51,486 bases of DNA from an uncultured Sutterella sp. (lineage in GTDB: Bacteria; Pseudomonadota; Gammaproteobacteria; Burkholderiales; Burkholderiaceae_F): positions 1 through 51,486 of the forward strand of contig CAJLGW010000004.1 in NCBI GenBank assembly GCA_905206345.1, written 5' to 3'. Below are positions 1 to 8,686 of this stretch, in pieces. A program made the translations under genes and the position numbers. Every line of letters begins with the position of its first letter. The first letter of the stretch is position 1. The notes under the pieces were generated by a model, which was given only the letters and a program-made list of their open reading frames with translations, made no database searches and was not told the DNA's origin.

Positions 1-51
1 ACGTACGGTGTTGTGAGAGGCGGAAAGGGGCAACCCCTCCGCCTACTCGAT
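1..51 (+). mobile_element. 3' end of a group II intron (domain V 3' strand and domain VI), cut by the window edge
   Basis: The window opens with ACGTACGGTG, the usual 3' strand of group II intron domain V. A domain VI hairpin follows: GAG, GGCGG and GGGG on the 5' side pair with CCCC, CCGCC and CTC on the 3' side. An unpaired TA before CTC supplies the candidate branch-point A. The element ends in CTCGAT at position 51, fitting the AY 3' boundary of these introns. The body and any reverse transcriptase lie left of the window. A related tail occurs at 15523-15576. Confidence 0.7.
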
Positions 52-82
52 TTTGTTCATAACATGCTCCGATTTACTAAAT

Positions 83-1537
83 TTATTGGATATTTCTTAA
101 GTTGCCGTATTTGCGGAACATTTCAACCATCGACTGACGATTGGTTAATTTGTCTAAGTCAAAAAGTTCATCAGCAATCTCTTGACTGAGTAACTGATCT
201 TCTAATGCGGCCTGTTTACACGAGATGCCTTCATCCCAAGCTTTGTGAGCAATTTGAGTTCCCACTGAGTAGCCAAAGAGGGAACTCACCATGGTAGCGA
301 GCGAAGTGGACATTTCAGCATTTTCATGAACTTTGTTTTCATTGATTTGAATGCCAGAGATACACTCGAAGGCGAATTGTTTAAAACCTTCTGCAATCGT
401 ATTCAAAGTTTCCATCGAAGCCATAAAACAAGCACCATCAGTGATGGCTTCATCGCTATCATTTTCATTGAGTGTCAATGTCGCAACCTGATCAGCAATG
501 ACAGATTGCTGGGCGATTTGTAACATCATCGATGGAATAAAGGGAAAGTCACTCCAATGATTGTCTGCGTCTTGTTGACAAATTTTTGGCAAATTCAACT
601 CATTGAATCCGCAATTGGGGCCGGACGATAGAATGAAGAGATCATTACAGATTCTCGCAACCGCAAAAGTCAATGCTTTCAAGTACCCGCCTAAAATCAT
701 ATGATGATCACAGTTTTGCATGCCATCAAACGCTGCACTGTCTTCAATGACTTCACCATCCCATGTCGGCCAGTGAACCGGGAAGCCAATTACATCGGAA
801 AGATTGCGCATGATGTTATCTGCGTACCCAGGCATTTGACCCATACCTGTTCCTAAAACCGTTGATCCCAGAACGACAGATTGAAAGTCTGTTTGATAGG
901 ACTGAAGTTTGACTCGATTGCGATGGATTAAATGTTGCCATCCACCAAAGACTTGTCCGAAGGTATTGGGGACGGCATCTTGAAGACAGGTTCTACCCAA
1001 GCGAACAATTGTTTTATATTCCTGCGCCTTCTTGCCTAACTCTTTTTCCAAAATTTTGACACTTTCGAGAGCTTGTCCAATTAGTCGGTAAAGAACAATT
1101 GATTGAACAGTGGGATAAACATCATTGGAAGACTGGCACATGTTGACGTGAGTATTCGGATGAATACTGTCGTATCCTTTGTGACCAGTTAGGATTTCAT
1201 TGGCACGATTAGCAATTACTTCATTCATATTCATATTTGCTCCCGTGCCGTGAGAGCGCCAAATATTAATTGGAAATTGATTCTTGATTTCACCAGAAAT
1301 AATCTCATCACAAGCTTGAATAATTGCTTTAGCTTTGATGCTTTCTAAAGCACCGATTTGTTCATTGGTAATGGCACATGCTTTCTTAATTTCAGCCAAG
1401 GCTCGAGTAACTTCAGGTAATTCATTGAAAGTTCTGTCTGTTACATTGTGATTATTCATACAACGAACCGTTTGAATACCGTAGTAGACATCATCGGGTA
1501 AGGTCATTTGACCTAAAGAGTCTTGTTCTATTCTCAT
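83..1537 (-). CDS. Aspartase/fumarase-family protein with a lost signature loop (possible pseudoenzyme)
   Basis: Homologue of aspartate ammonia-lyase and class II fumarase, about 484 residues, the family's normal length. Conserved pieces are the N-terminal MRIEQDSLG block, NMNMNEVIANRANE (about 105-118), HPNTHVN..QSSND (about 130-143) and SSGPNCGFNELNLP (about 308-321). The family signature GSSxMPxKxNP that should follow carries the catalytic serine. Here it is replaced by a QQDADNHWSDFPFIP-type segment (about 325-339). Aspartase or fumarase activity is therefore doubtful, and a regulatory or altered role is possible. The ATG at 1537 is preferred over the ATG at 1549 because GAGG lies 6 nt upstream of it. 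The intact paralogue at 9744 keeps the signature. The reading frame is otherwise clean, so this does not look like simple decay. Confidence 0.8.
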   Translation of the reverse strand: MRIEQDSLGQMTLPDDVYYGIQTVRCMNNHNVTDRTFNELPEVTRALAEIKKACAITNEQIGALESIKAKAIIQACDEIISGEIKNQFPINIWRSHGTGANMNMNEVIANRANEILTGHKGYDSIHPNTHVNMCQSSNDVYPTVQSIVLYRLIGQALESVKILEKELGKKAQEYKTIVRLGRTCLQDAVPNTFGQVFGGWQHLIHRNRVKLQSYQTDFQSVVLGSTVLGTGMGQMPGYADNIMRNLSDVIGFPVHWPTWDGEVIEDSAAFDGMQNCDHHMILGGYLKALTFAVARICNDLFILSSGPNCGFNELNLPKICQQDADNHWSDFPFIPSMMLQIAQQSVIADQVATLTLNENDSDEAITDGACFMASMETLNTIAEGFKQFAFECISGIQINENKVHENAEMSTSLATMVSSLFGYSVGTQIAHKAWDEGISCKQAALEDQLLSQEIADELFDLDKLTNRQSMVEMFRKYGNLRNIQ

Positions 1538-1660
1538 TAGTAACCTCATTGAATTACATGGACTTAGTGAGATTATTCATTTGTATTGATAGATTTGTTA
1601 GTACTATAACTATTTGTCATGTAAAGTATTTTTTGTAGGAATGGTCTTTATGAGACCATA

Positions 1661-1692
1661 AAAAAAGCCCTTCCAAATCAAGGCAGGGCAAA
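1661..1692 (-). terminator. Rho-independent terminator after the first lyase gene
   Basis: Read on the minus strand, a GCCCT...AGGGC hairpin is followed by seven T. It sits just after the stop of the 1718-3223 gene. A second perfect 7-bp hairpin (ATGGTCT/AGACCAT, 1641-1659) lies immediately beyond. Confidence 0.65.
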
Positions 1693-1717
1693 CTTTTTGC
1701 TGAATGATTAGATTTAA

Positions 1718-3223
1718 TTAGGAAATAAAGTCAGCAACCGTTTTTTCAAGTGTACGCTTGGCCTCAGCAACGTTATTTTCACGATTAGCTAATTCCATCT
1801 CATCTCGATTGAGATCAGCTTGACGTTGAGCTAATTGACGAGAGACCTCTTCTGGGGCCGTACCACCAATACACTTCTTGGCATAAGCGATTTTCACCGG
1901 GTCTAAAGCGGCACGAACTTCTTCATCAGTCATTGTTGTTGTACGACCAAAAAGCTTCATGAAGATCGGATTGACGACATCCGTGCCAATTTCATCAGCC
2001 TTTTTGTTATGTTCAATCATATATGCAACAACATCTGCGACAATGTCGTGAGCCATACGGAAACTGATATTGTCATGACGAACTAAGTAGTTGGCCAATT
2101 CGGTTACTGTGCAGAAATTGCCTCGAGCAGTCTCCAGCATGCGGTCTTTCTTGACGGTGATGCCTTTAATACTGACTTCCATCAATTCACACATTACCTT
2201 CATTTCTTCAATGCCAGGGAAAAGATAGTTGGCAGACTCGCCGCACATATCTTCGCAATGAGAGTAAATGACGTTCTTCATTACATTCAAAGAACTGATA
2301 AAGCAACCTTCAATGTGAGCAGCCTTGGCCTTGATGTGCTCAAGAACCCAAGGATTCTTCTTTTGCGGCATGATAGAGGAGCAGACTGCACAACTGTCGG
2401 ATACTTCTACGTAACCGTAATCAGGCGTTGCCCAAACATAGAGGTCTTGACAGAAACGGCTGATGGTGTTGGCAGAAATTGAGAGGGTTGCAAGAATATC
2501 AGTTGCGAAATCTCGAGAGGCAACGCAGTCAATGGAGTTATCAATGGGTTTATCAAAGCCCAAAAGTGCAGCAGTGTAGTTACGGTCAATGTCCCAAGTG
2601 GTAGAACCCATGGAGCCACCACCCAACGGGCAAACATTCAAACCTTCAAAAACATGAGCGATACGACGATAGTCACGCTCCATGGCATTGAGGATCGCAG
2701 AGCAGTAGTGAGCAAATGTGATGGGTTCAGAGGGTTGCATATGAGTGTAACCAGCAAAGACTGCATCTTTATTCGCTTCTGCAACATCAATGATTGCTTG
2801 ACGCATGCGGTTATATACATGACAAATGTCAAAATAAGCTTGACGCACAGCCAAACGCGCACAAGTAGCATAAAGGTCATTGCGAGAACGGGCAGTGTGT
2901 TGTTGTCCGCCGATTTCAATACCAACGTTTTCAATTAAATGGGCTTCAAGATTGAAATAAAAATCTTCACGACCTGGATCTACAGCAAATGTAGGGGCAT
3001 CGCCCATAGCTGCCATTTCGGCATTGCACTTCAAGATAGCCTGAGCAACTTCTTTTTGAACGATCCCTTGCTTAGCAAGCATTAAAACGTGGGCTTTGTT
3101 GCAGTCTAAAAAAGCTTGGAAACGATATTTGATATCGTTGCGAATACCTGGTTCAATCAAATACTTTACAACCAACGGATCCGGTGCCGTTTTGATCTTA
3201 CCGCGGTGAATCTTTTCAGCCAT
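1718..3223 (-). CDS. Argininosuccinate lyase-like protein (fumarase/aspartase superfamily), paralogue 1
   Basis: A 501-residue lyase of the argininosuccinate lyase branch, somewhat longer than ordinary ArgH (about 460). Visible motifs are QQHTARSRND (substrate-binding block, about 107-116), GYTHMQPSEPITFAHY (catalytic histidine) and CSSIMPQKKNP (mobile serine loop; the usual leading Gly is Cys). The catalytic His and Ser are present, so it is probably active. No arginine-biosynthesis gene is nearby. Its neighbours are a LysR regulator, a second close paralogue (4431) and aspartase-like genes. This points to a catabolic C-N lyase releasing fumarate from an N-substituted aspartate, comparable to EDDS lyase in the same family; the substrate is unknown. 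AGGAG precedes the ATG. Confidence 0.8.
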   Translation of the reverse strand: MAEKIHRGKIKTAPDPLVVKYLIEPGIRNDIKYRFQAFLDCNKAHVLMLAKQGIVQKEVAQAILKCNAEMAAMGDAPTFAVDPGREDFYFNLEAHLIENVGIEIGGQQHTARSRNDLYATCARLAVRQAYFDICHVYNRMRQAIIDVAEANKDAVFAGYTHMQPSEPITFAHYCSAILNAMERDYRRIAHVFEGLNVCPLGGGSMGSTTWDIDRNYTAALLGFDKPIDNSIDCVASRDFATDILATLSISANTISRFCQDLYVWATPDYGYVEVSDSCAVCSSIMPQKKNPWVLEHIKAKAAHIEGCFISSLNVMKNVIYSHCEDMCGESANYLFPGIEEMKVMCELMEVSIKGITVKKDRMLETARGNFCTVTELANYLVRHDNISFRMAHDIVADVVAYMIEHNKKADEIGTDVVNPIFMKLFGRTTTMTDEEVRAALDPVKIAYAKKCIGGTAPEEVSRQLAQRQADLNRDEMELANRENNVAEAKRTLEKTVADFIS

Positions 3224-3363
3224 GAAATTTCTCCTAAAGAACCTCTAAATGGAAAGGCTCTAAATTGCCTCTCCGTTGGGAGAATTATTCAAGAATATGG
3301 AAAGACCCGTGGAGAATATAAATGATTTTGATGTTGAGTCTCTCAGTTCGTTAATACTGGAAC

Positions 3364-4347
3364 TTAATCAAACTGGAAACAATTTTCTGTCCATGGAATC
3401 ATTTTGATAATTCGTGGAACAGCTTTAGCTTTCAGAGCTTTCCTACAAATGGCTTTTAATTCATCGGCGAATATTCGAGGTGTTTCTTTTTTCCACACAA
3501 TGTAGACCTTACGTTTTGTGCAAGGAGCTGGGGCTGGAATGAGACAAACCTTGTCCAAAAGATCTTTAGCTAGAAGTGCCGTAATAGGTTGAGTTAAACA
3601 CCATCCCATCCCAGCGGCAACTAAAGCAAAAACTACCTGATTGTCATCAACAGAAAAACGTTTTGGAAGATTTAAATTGGCGTGACGTAAGATTCTTTCA
3701 CCTTGTTCGCCAGAACCTGTGTTACTGCTATATCTCACCATAGGTAGACCGCAGAAGTTTAAATTTTCCCATGTCCAATTCGCATGAGCTGAAGCGATTT
3801 CTTTTGGCATCATGACAATATGGGGTTCTGTGTATATAAGCTCTCGTTCTAGATTTTCTGCATCAAAGAGTTGACCGGTTGCAATAATGCAGTCAACCCG
3901 ATCTTTCAATAATTCTTGATATAGATGATCCGATGTGCCACTGCGCAACTCTACATAACGTCCTTGATCGACAAGCCCAGAAATAATCTCAGGCCCAACA
4001 CATCGTCCGATTGATTCAATTACTCCAATACTGACAGATGTTTGGATAAAATTTTTTGCATGGATTGCATCAAGAGTTGTGGCAAATTCTCCGATTTGAT
4101 GAAGAATTTGATCTCGTAGAACTAACGCCTCTTGTGTCGGGCATAAAGGTCGAACAGATCGGTCAAAAAGATCGAACTGGAGCTGTTTTTCTAAGTTTGC
4201 GATGCATTGACTGACAGCCGACTGAGTAATACCAAGTTGTTTCGCAGCCTCAGTGAAACTTCTATAGACACACACTGCATAGAAAATTTTGGCACTTTGG
4301 TTAAAGAAAATTGAATTTAATGTTGAATCCTGAGACTTGTTTTGCAT
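3364..4347 (-). CDS. LysR-family transcriptional regulator
   Basis: LysR regulator of about 327 residues. The N-terminal winged helix-turn-helix reads SFTEAAKQLGITQSAVSQ, followed by the linker helix and a periplasmic-binding-protein-like effector domain (TSVSIGVIES onward). The ATG at 4347 is chosen because AAAGGAAA lies about 7 nt upstream. The earlier in-frame ATG at 4383 falls inside a perfect inverted repeat (4371-4403). It lies between two argininosuccinate lyase-like genes in the same orientation and probably controls one or both in response to their substrate. The effector cannot be told from sequence. Confidence 0.85.
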   Translation of the reverse strand: MQNKSQDSTLNSIFFNQSAKIFYAVCVYRSFTEAAKQLGITQSAVSQCIANLEKQLQFDLFDRSVRPLCPTQEALVLRDQILHQIGEFATTLDAIHAKNFIQTSVSIGVIESIGRCVGPEIISGLVDQGRYVELRSGTSDHLYQELLKDRVDCIIATGQLFDAENLERELIYTEPHIVMMPKEIASAHANWTWENLNFCGLPMVRYSSNTGSGEQGERILRHANLNLPKRFSVDDNQVVFALVAAGMGWCLTQPITALLAKDLLDKVCLIPAPAPCTKRKVYIVWKKETPRIFADELKAICRKALKAKAVPRIIKMIPWTENCFQFD

Positions 4348-4370
4348 AAAGATTTCCTTTAACCGTGATG

Positions 4371-4403
4371 CACTGACCGACATTTGAACTATGTCGGTCA
4401 GTG
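4371..4403. promoter_or_regulatory. Perfect 13-bp inverted repeat between a lyase gene and the LysR start
   Basis: Arms CACTGACCGACAT (4371-4383) and ATGTCGGTCAGTG (4391-4403) flank a 7-nt centre. No T-run follows on either strand, so a plain terminator is unlikely. Its position 24 nt before the LysR ATG suggests an operator for autoregulation or an mRNA processing hairpin. Confidence 0.55.
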
Positions 4404-4430
4404 AGACAAAACACTAAAGTTCAAAAGAAT

Positions 4431-5945
4431 TTAAACGTTAAAAATTCTATCTTGAACGGCTTTTTCAAGTGTTTCTTTAGCGTTACACAAATGAGCACGT
4501 CGTTGACTATTTTCTTGTTGATCTTGCTCTAAATGTTGTTGACGTCGAGCTAATTGACGTAAGACTTCTTTCTCAGCAGTACCGCCCTTAACGGTTTTAG
4601 ATTGTGCGTTAAGAACAGGATCCAGAGCTCTTTGAATGTCGTCATCCGTCATACACGTTTTCTTACCAAAAAGTTGATAGAAAATGTCATTTACAACGTC
4701 AGTTCCAATCTCATTTGCTTTTTTATCATGAGTGATCATGTAGTCAACAACGAGTGCGACGATTTCATGGGCTGCTCTAAAGGAGATGTGGTCATGGCGA
4801 ACTAAATAATTGGCTAATTCTGTTACCGTACAGAAGTTGCCTCTAGCTGTTTTGATCATCTTATCTTTATGCAAAGTGATGCCTGAAACAGTCTTAGTAA
4901 GAAGCTCTAGACAGGCTTTCGTTTCAACCAGGGCTGTCCACAAGAAATAAGTCCCTTCGCCGTTAACGTCTTGGTTGTGCGTATATGGGGTATTCTTCAT
5001 AGCATTAATGCAGGAAATGAAGAAGCCTTCAATATGAGCACATTTACCTTTGACATGTTCAAGCGTCCAAGGATTTTTCTTTTGAGGCATGATGGAAGAG
5101 CAGACAGCTTCAGAGTCTGCGACTTCTACATAGCCATAATCGGGCGTTGCCCAAATGTAGAGGTCAAAGCAGAAGCGACTAAATGTATTGCAGGCCAAGG
5201 ATAGAGCTGCAAGCAATTCACTTGCGTAATCACGACTGGCGACACAATCAATCGAGTTATCAAGAGGTTCATCAAAACCGAGTAATTGCGCAGTCATATC
5301 CCGATCAATATCAAATGTCGTAGACCCCATCGATCCACCGCCTAAAGGACAAAGGTTCAATGATTGGTAAACAGCGCTGATACGTCGATAGTCTCGTTCC
5401 AATGCAGACAGAATGGCGGAGCAATAATGAGCGAAAGTAATCGGTTCCGATGGTTGCAAGTGCGTGTACCCGGACATTACTGCATCGGTATTATTTTTAG
5501 CGACTTGAAGTACCACCTCTCTCATCTTGTTGAACAAATCACAAATATCAAGATAAAAATCGCGAGTGTACAAGCGAGTAACGGTAGCTAAAAGGTCGTT
5601 ACGAGAGCGGGCTGTATGTTGCTGACCACCAATATCCAAACCAGTGCGTTCAATTAAATAGTGTTCAAGATTGAAGTATGTATCTTCTTTGCTCGGATCA
5701 ATTGGGAAACTGGGCTGCTTGCCCATTTTTGCCATTTCATCGGTTACTTTCAAAATGGAATTGGCAACATCATCAGCAATGATGCCTTGTTTAGCCAACA
5801 TTAAAACATGAGCTTTGTTGATATCTAAATAGCATTGATAGGCGTGATCAATATCAGCATTAATGCCAGGCTGAATAATCCAACGGACAACCTCTGCTGA
5901 AGGGGGTTCCTTGATTTTGCCGCGACGATTTTCAATGTTAAGCAT
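4431..5945 (-). CDS. Argininosuccinate lyase-like protein, paralogue 2
   Basis: A 504-residue paralogue of the 1718-3223 gene, collinear over its whole length. It keeps QQHTARSRND, GYTHLQPSEPITFAHY and CSSIMPQKKNP, so the catalytic His and Ser are present and the Cys-for-Gly change in the serine loop is shared. A strong GGAGG lies 5 nt before the ATG. The C-terminus differs from paralogue 1 but both end in a charged helical tail (QLARRQ...). Two divergent copies around one LysR gene suggest specialisation for related N-substituted aspartates or successive induction. True arginine biosynthesis is possible but not supported by neighbours. Confidence 0.8.
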   Translation of the reverse strand: MLNIENRRGKIKEPPSAEVVRWIIQPGINADIDHAYQCYLDINKAHVLMLAKQGIIADDVANSILKVTDEMAKMGKQPSFPIDPSKEDTYFNLEHYLIERTGLDIGGQQHTARSRNDLLATVTRLYTRDFYLDICDLFNKMREVVLQVAKNNTDAVMSGYTHLQPSEPITFAHYCSAILSALERDYRRISAVYQSLNLCPLGGGSMGSTTFDIDRDMTAQLLGFDEPLDNSIDCVASRDYASELLAALSLACNTFSRFCFDLYIWATPDYGYVEVADSEAVCSSIMPQKKNPWTLEHVKGKCAHIEGFFISCINAMKNTPYTHNQDVNGEGTYFLWTALVETKACLELLTKTVSGITLHKDKMIKTARGNFCTVTELANYLVRHDHISFRAAHEIVALVVDYMITHDKKANEIGTDVVNDIFYQLFGKKTCMTDDDIQRALDPVLNAQSKTVKGGTAEKEVLRQLARRQQHLEQDQQENSQRRAHLCNAKETLEKAVQDRIFNV

Positions 5946-6152
5946 AATGTCCTCCTAAATTACGAGTTCTAATATCGAAGATATTAGGTTTAATTTTAGA
6001 AATATTATGTAGATGTAAAGTCAATACCTCCTACCGGTATAACTATTTCTTTTACTGCATGATTAATTCGCTTAATAAAGCGCCCTCCTCTTTCGTTTTT
6101 TCGTAGATTTGTACATTCAATCTTCTGTGCTTATTTGTGGAGGAGGCACGCA

Positions 6153-7103
6153 ATGTTGGTCGGAGTTTTGTATGGCTTAAGCGCCTGTGCACTTTGGGGG
6201 ATAGTCTATTTAATGCCTCTTTTTTTACCGCAATATGACTCGTTGTATTTAGCTATTGGGAGAGCTTTTGTAATGGGGGCGGTATCTGTTGGAATTGTGA
6301 TTGGTTTATTTTCACAATTTCGAGTGTTATCTCAGAAAGATTGGCGATTTGCTACGAAATTGACTTTGATAGGAAACCTACTTCAACCTTGGTTTGTTAT
6401 GTTGTCGGTCTCCTTTGCCGGGGTGGCTGTAGCAGGAATATGTTTTGGTGCTGTTCCTGTGTTAGTAGCACTAATTTCGAATGAACGAGATAAACGCATG
6501 GGAAAGCCCTATGTATCTCTGAAAAAACTCTCATTGCCATTACTTTGCATTGTGATTGGCTTTGTTGCTATTAATGCAACAGAATTGGAAGTATTTCTTA
6601 GACAAGGAGAAGCTTCTTCTGGTTCATTTTTCTTTGGTCTTGCATGTGGCTTAATTTCAACGGCCATGTGGACATGGTATCCGATTCGAAATGCGGATTG
6701 GTTGTTAGCTCATCCTAAGGTTAGTCCAGCAGTGTGGACCTGTGCTCAATCTGTAGTCTTGTTACCTGTGTCGACTCTTTTATATCTTGCTGTGTGGTAT
6801 TTCGATGACTCAATGCCATCTTTATTGGGTGTTACACCGTGGAGATTTGTGTTTTTCATGCTTTTAGCTGGGGTATGCTGTGCTTGGTTAGCAGCAACTC
6901 TTTGGAATGCATGCAGCGCAAAATTACCGACGGCTTTAGTAGGGCAGTTGTTAGTGTTTGAAACTATTTTCTCTGTTGTTTATGGTCAAATATGGCGAAT
7001 GGAATGGCCCACTTTAACGCTTTGTTGGGGATTTGCTCTTTTATTAATTGGGATATCTGTTTCATTGAGATTCTTTAACCAAATAAAGAGCAATTCAATT
7101 TAA
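6153..7103 (+). CDS. EamA/DMT-superfamily transporter
   Basis: A 316-residue inner-membrane protein with about ten hydrophobic segments in two repeats, as in EamA drug/metabolite exporters. The ATG at 6153 is chosen because GGAGGAGG ends 6 nt before it. It is transcribed away from the adjacent lyase gene. It carries WTWYPIRNADWLL, a motif shared with the tandem pair at 34034 and 35038, so all three are one paralogous family. Likely export of an amino acid or small metabolite; the substrate is unknown. Confidence 0.82.
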   Translation: MLVGVLYGLSACALWGIVYLMPLFLPQYDSLYLAIGRAFVMGAVSVGIVIGLFSQFRVLSQKDWRFATKLTLIGNLLQPWFVMLSVSFAGVAVAGICFGAVPVLVALISNERDKRMGKPYVSLKKLSLPLLCIVIGFVAINATELEVFLRQGEASSGSFFFGLACGLISTAMWTWYPIRNADWLLAHPKVSPAVWTCAQSVVLLPVSTLLYLAVWYFDDSMPSLLGVTPWRFVFFMLLAGVCCAWLAATLWNACSAKLPTALVGQLLVFETIFSVVYGQIWRMEWPTLTLCWGFALLLIGISVSLRFFNQIKSNSI

Positions 7104-7123
7104 CTTCAGTGTTTTTAAAAAAA

Positions 7124-7151
7124 ATCCCGATATGCGTGAGCATATCGGGAT
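7124..7151. terminator. Bidirectional intrinsic terminator
   Basis: Perfect 11-bp stem ATCCCGATATG/CATATCGGGAT with a 6-nt loop. Eight A precede it on the plus strand, giving a T8 tract on the minus strand. It follows the EamA stop by 20 nt and also closes any leftward transcript from the LysR side. Confidence 0.8.
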
Positions 7152-7540
7152 AAATCACAGTAAAAAGGATCGATGTTGAAAATCGATGTAAGCAATTAGC
7201 TTACGAGCTGATTATGAATCAGACCCCTTTGACATGGAAATAGTATTGATTTTTAATGAGTTTATTCATTAAAAAAATTTATAGAAACAGCCGTAAAACC
7301 TCTGGTTAATGACATGGATCACTCCTCCCTCCCGAAATGGAGGAGAATAAGTTTTATCGAACAACTTTAAAGAGGACCCATATCATAAGCAGAAAGCATA
7401 CCGCAAAAGAATTCGATAAGTCGGTTGGTGATTGGTGTTGATTTAGCTAAATACGACAACACTATTGTCGGCATGAGGCCTCTGAATTTTCAGAGGTAAG
7501 TTCACATTGTTCAATGTGATAGACAGTATCCGGACCATTT
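7152..7540 (+). other. Gene-free, hairpin-dense region with a strong promoter; possible small RNA
   Basis: No convincing gene. The stretch holds several perfect short inverted repeats: GTAAGC/GCTTAC (7188-7203), CTCCTCC/GGAGGAG (about 7323-7347), GTGTTG/CAACAC enclosing ATTTAGCTAAAT (7435-7462), CGACAA/TTGTCG (7454-7470, overlapping the previous one), CCTCTGA/TCAGAGG (about 7479-7496) and TCACATTG/CAATGTGA (7502-7519). A plus-strand promoter lies at 7229-7257. A 34-codon ORF begins at 7337 without a ribosome site. Transcription into a regulatory RNA is plausible but unproven. Confidence 0.4.
7229..7257 (+). promoter_or_regulatory. Sigma-70-type promoter in the gene-free region
   Basis: TTGACA at 7229-7234, a 17-nt spacer, then TTTAAT at 7252-7257. 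This is close to consensus and points into the structured region, with no annotated gene on that strand before the LysR gene at 8687. Confidence 0.55.
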
Positions 7541-8509
7541 TTAATGGTCTTCGACATAGATGGACTTAGCCATCACAGAATTCACTTTAGATATCTCCGG
7601 GATAACGGTATTACGCAGAGCATTTTTGATCATTGTGGTCATTTCTAATGCCAAAGATTCAAAGGCTGGATTTGTGTAGAGTAAAAATGCACTTCGTTGA
7701 CTGTACAAATTGCTGAGTTGATGAATGTTTACTTGGCCTAAAAAATCTTTCGCTAACCATAAACCTAGAACAGGCATAATAGTCCAACCTGCATTTTGAG
7801 CAATCAAGCTCAGAACCATCAAATCAGTGCAAGCTTCAATACGACGTGTGGAGTGAAGCTTAAAGTGTCTAAAAATTCTCTCTGCTTGAACAGCATCAAG
7901 GCTATTATCATTGAAACGAATCACGGGTAAGCGATTGGCTAGTTCAGTCATATCACTAAGAGTGTGATAGGGACCAGGGAAATTTTTGGGAGTGACAACA
8001 AGATAATTTTCAGAGTGCAAAGGGATGCAATTGACTTCCTTTACCGAGTGCATTGGATCTGTAGCAATAGCAATGTCCACTTTTTTAGCTAAAAGCATTT
8101 TACAAACGCTGGGTGTTTGACCACTGTACACAGAAAGATAGTTGACTTTAGGTAACAGATCTTTAATAAAGTGCGGAACGCAACACCCACTGATCGAGTC
8201 GGAACATGCAAGTTTTAAATCAAGTTTTGCTCCTTTTGTGGCTTCAATAACTTCAGCCGTTAACCCTGCCATAGACTCAAAAATACTTTTAGCTCTATTC
8301 ATCAAAACTCGTCCTGCAGGTGTCAAGGTTAAAGGGCGGGTGGTTCTGTCAAAAAGCTCTACCCCCAGTGTTTGTTCTAGTTTTTGTACGGAAGATGAAA
8401 CAGCTGGTTGAGTCAACTGTAGAAGCTTAGCTGCAGTGGACATATTACGAGCTTGACATACTGTTAAAAAAACTCGCAACGATGGTAGGTCAAGGTCGTC
8501 TTTCAGCAT
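7541..8509 (-). CDS. LysR-family transcriptional regulator
   Basis: A 322-residue LysR protein. The N-terminal helix-turn-helix (NMSTAAKLLQLTQPAVSS, about 23-40) is followed by the conserved LFDRTTRPLTLTPAG segment and a C-terminal effector-binding domain. It is divergent from the LysR gene at 8687, with about 177 bp between them, so each may act on the shared spacer. Likely regulator of the surrounding lyase or transport genes; no ligand can be assigned. Confidence 0.85.
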   Translation of the reverse strand: MLKDDLDLPSLRVFLTVCQARNMSTAAKLLQLTQPAVSSSVQKLEQTLGVELFDRTTRPLTLTPAGRVLMNRAKSIFESMAGLTAEVIEATKGAKLDLKLACSDSISGCCVPHFIKDLLPKVNYLSVYSGQTPSVCKMLLAKKVDIAIATDPMHSVKEVNCIPLHSENYLVVTPKNFPGPYHTLSDMTELANRLPVIRFNDNSLDAVQAERIFRHFKLHSTRRIEACTDLMVLSLIAQNAGWTIMPVLGLWLAKDFLGQVNIHQLSNLYSQRSAFLLYTNPAFESLALEMTTMIKNALRNTVIPEISKVNSVMAKSIYVEDH

Positions 8510-8686
8510 AATTAGTTCGGAGGTATTGATGAGAAAACTATTAATTTATCCTAAAGTATTTTTTTTGAATAATTACCCGAATACAACATACTTATGTATA
8601 GAAAAAGTAGTTCTTATGTTATTCTTAGAGCAAAAAAGAATGTAGTACACTTATAAAATTTAGGCGTTAATAATGAAGGTGCGGTA

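Noticed and set aside
7337..7441. 34-codon ORF in the structured gap
   Set aside because: No ribosome-binding site and its sequence is shared with RNA hairpin arms; kept only as a note.
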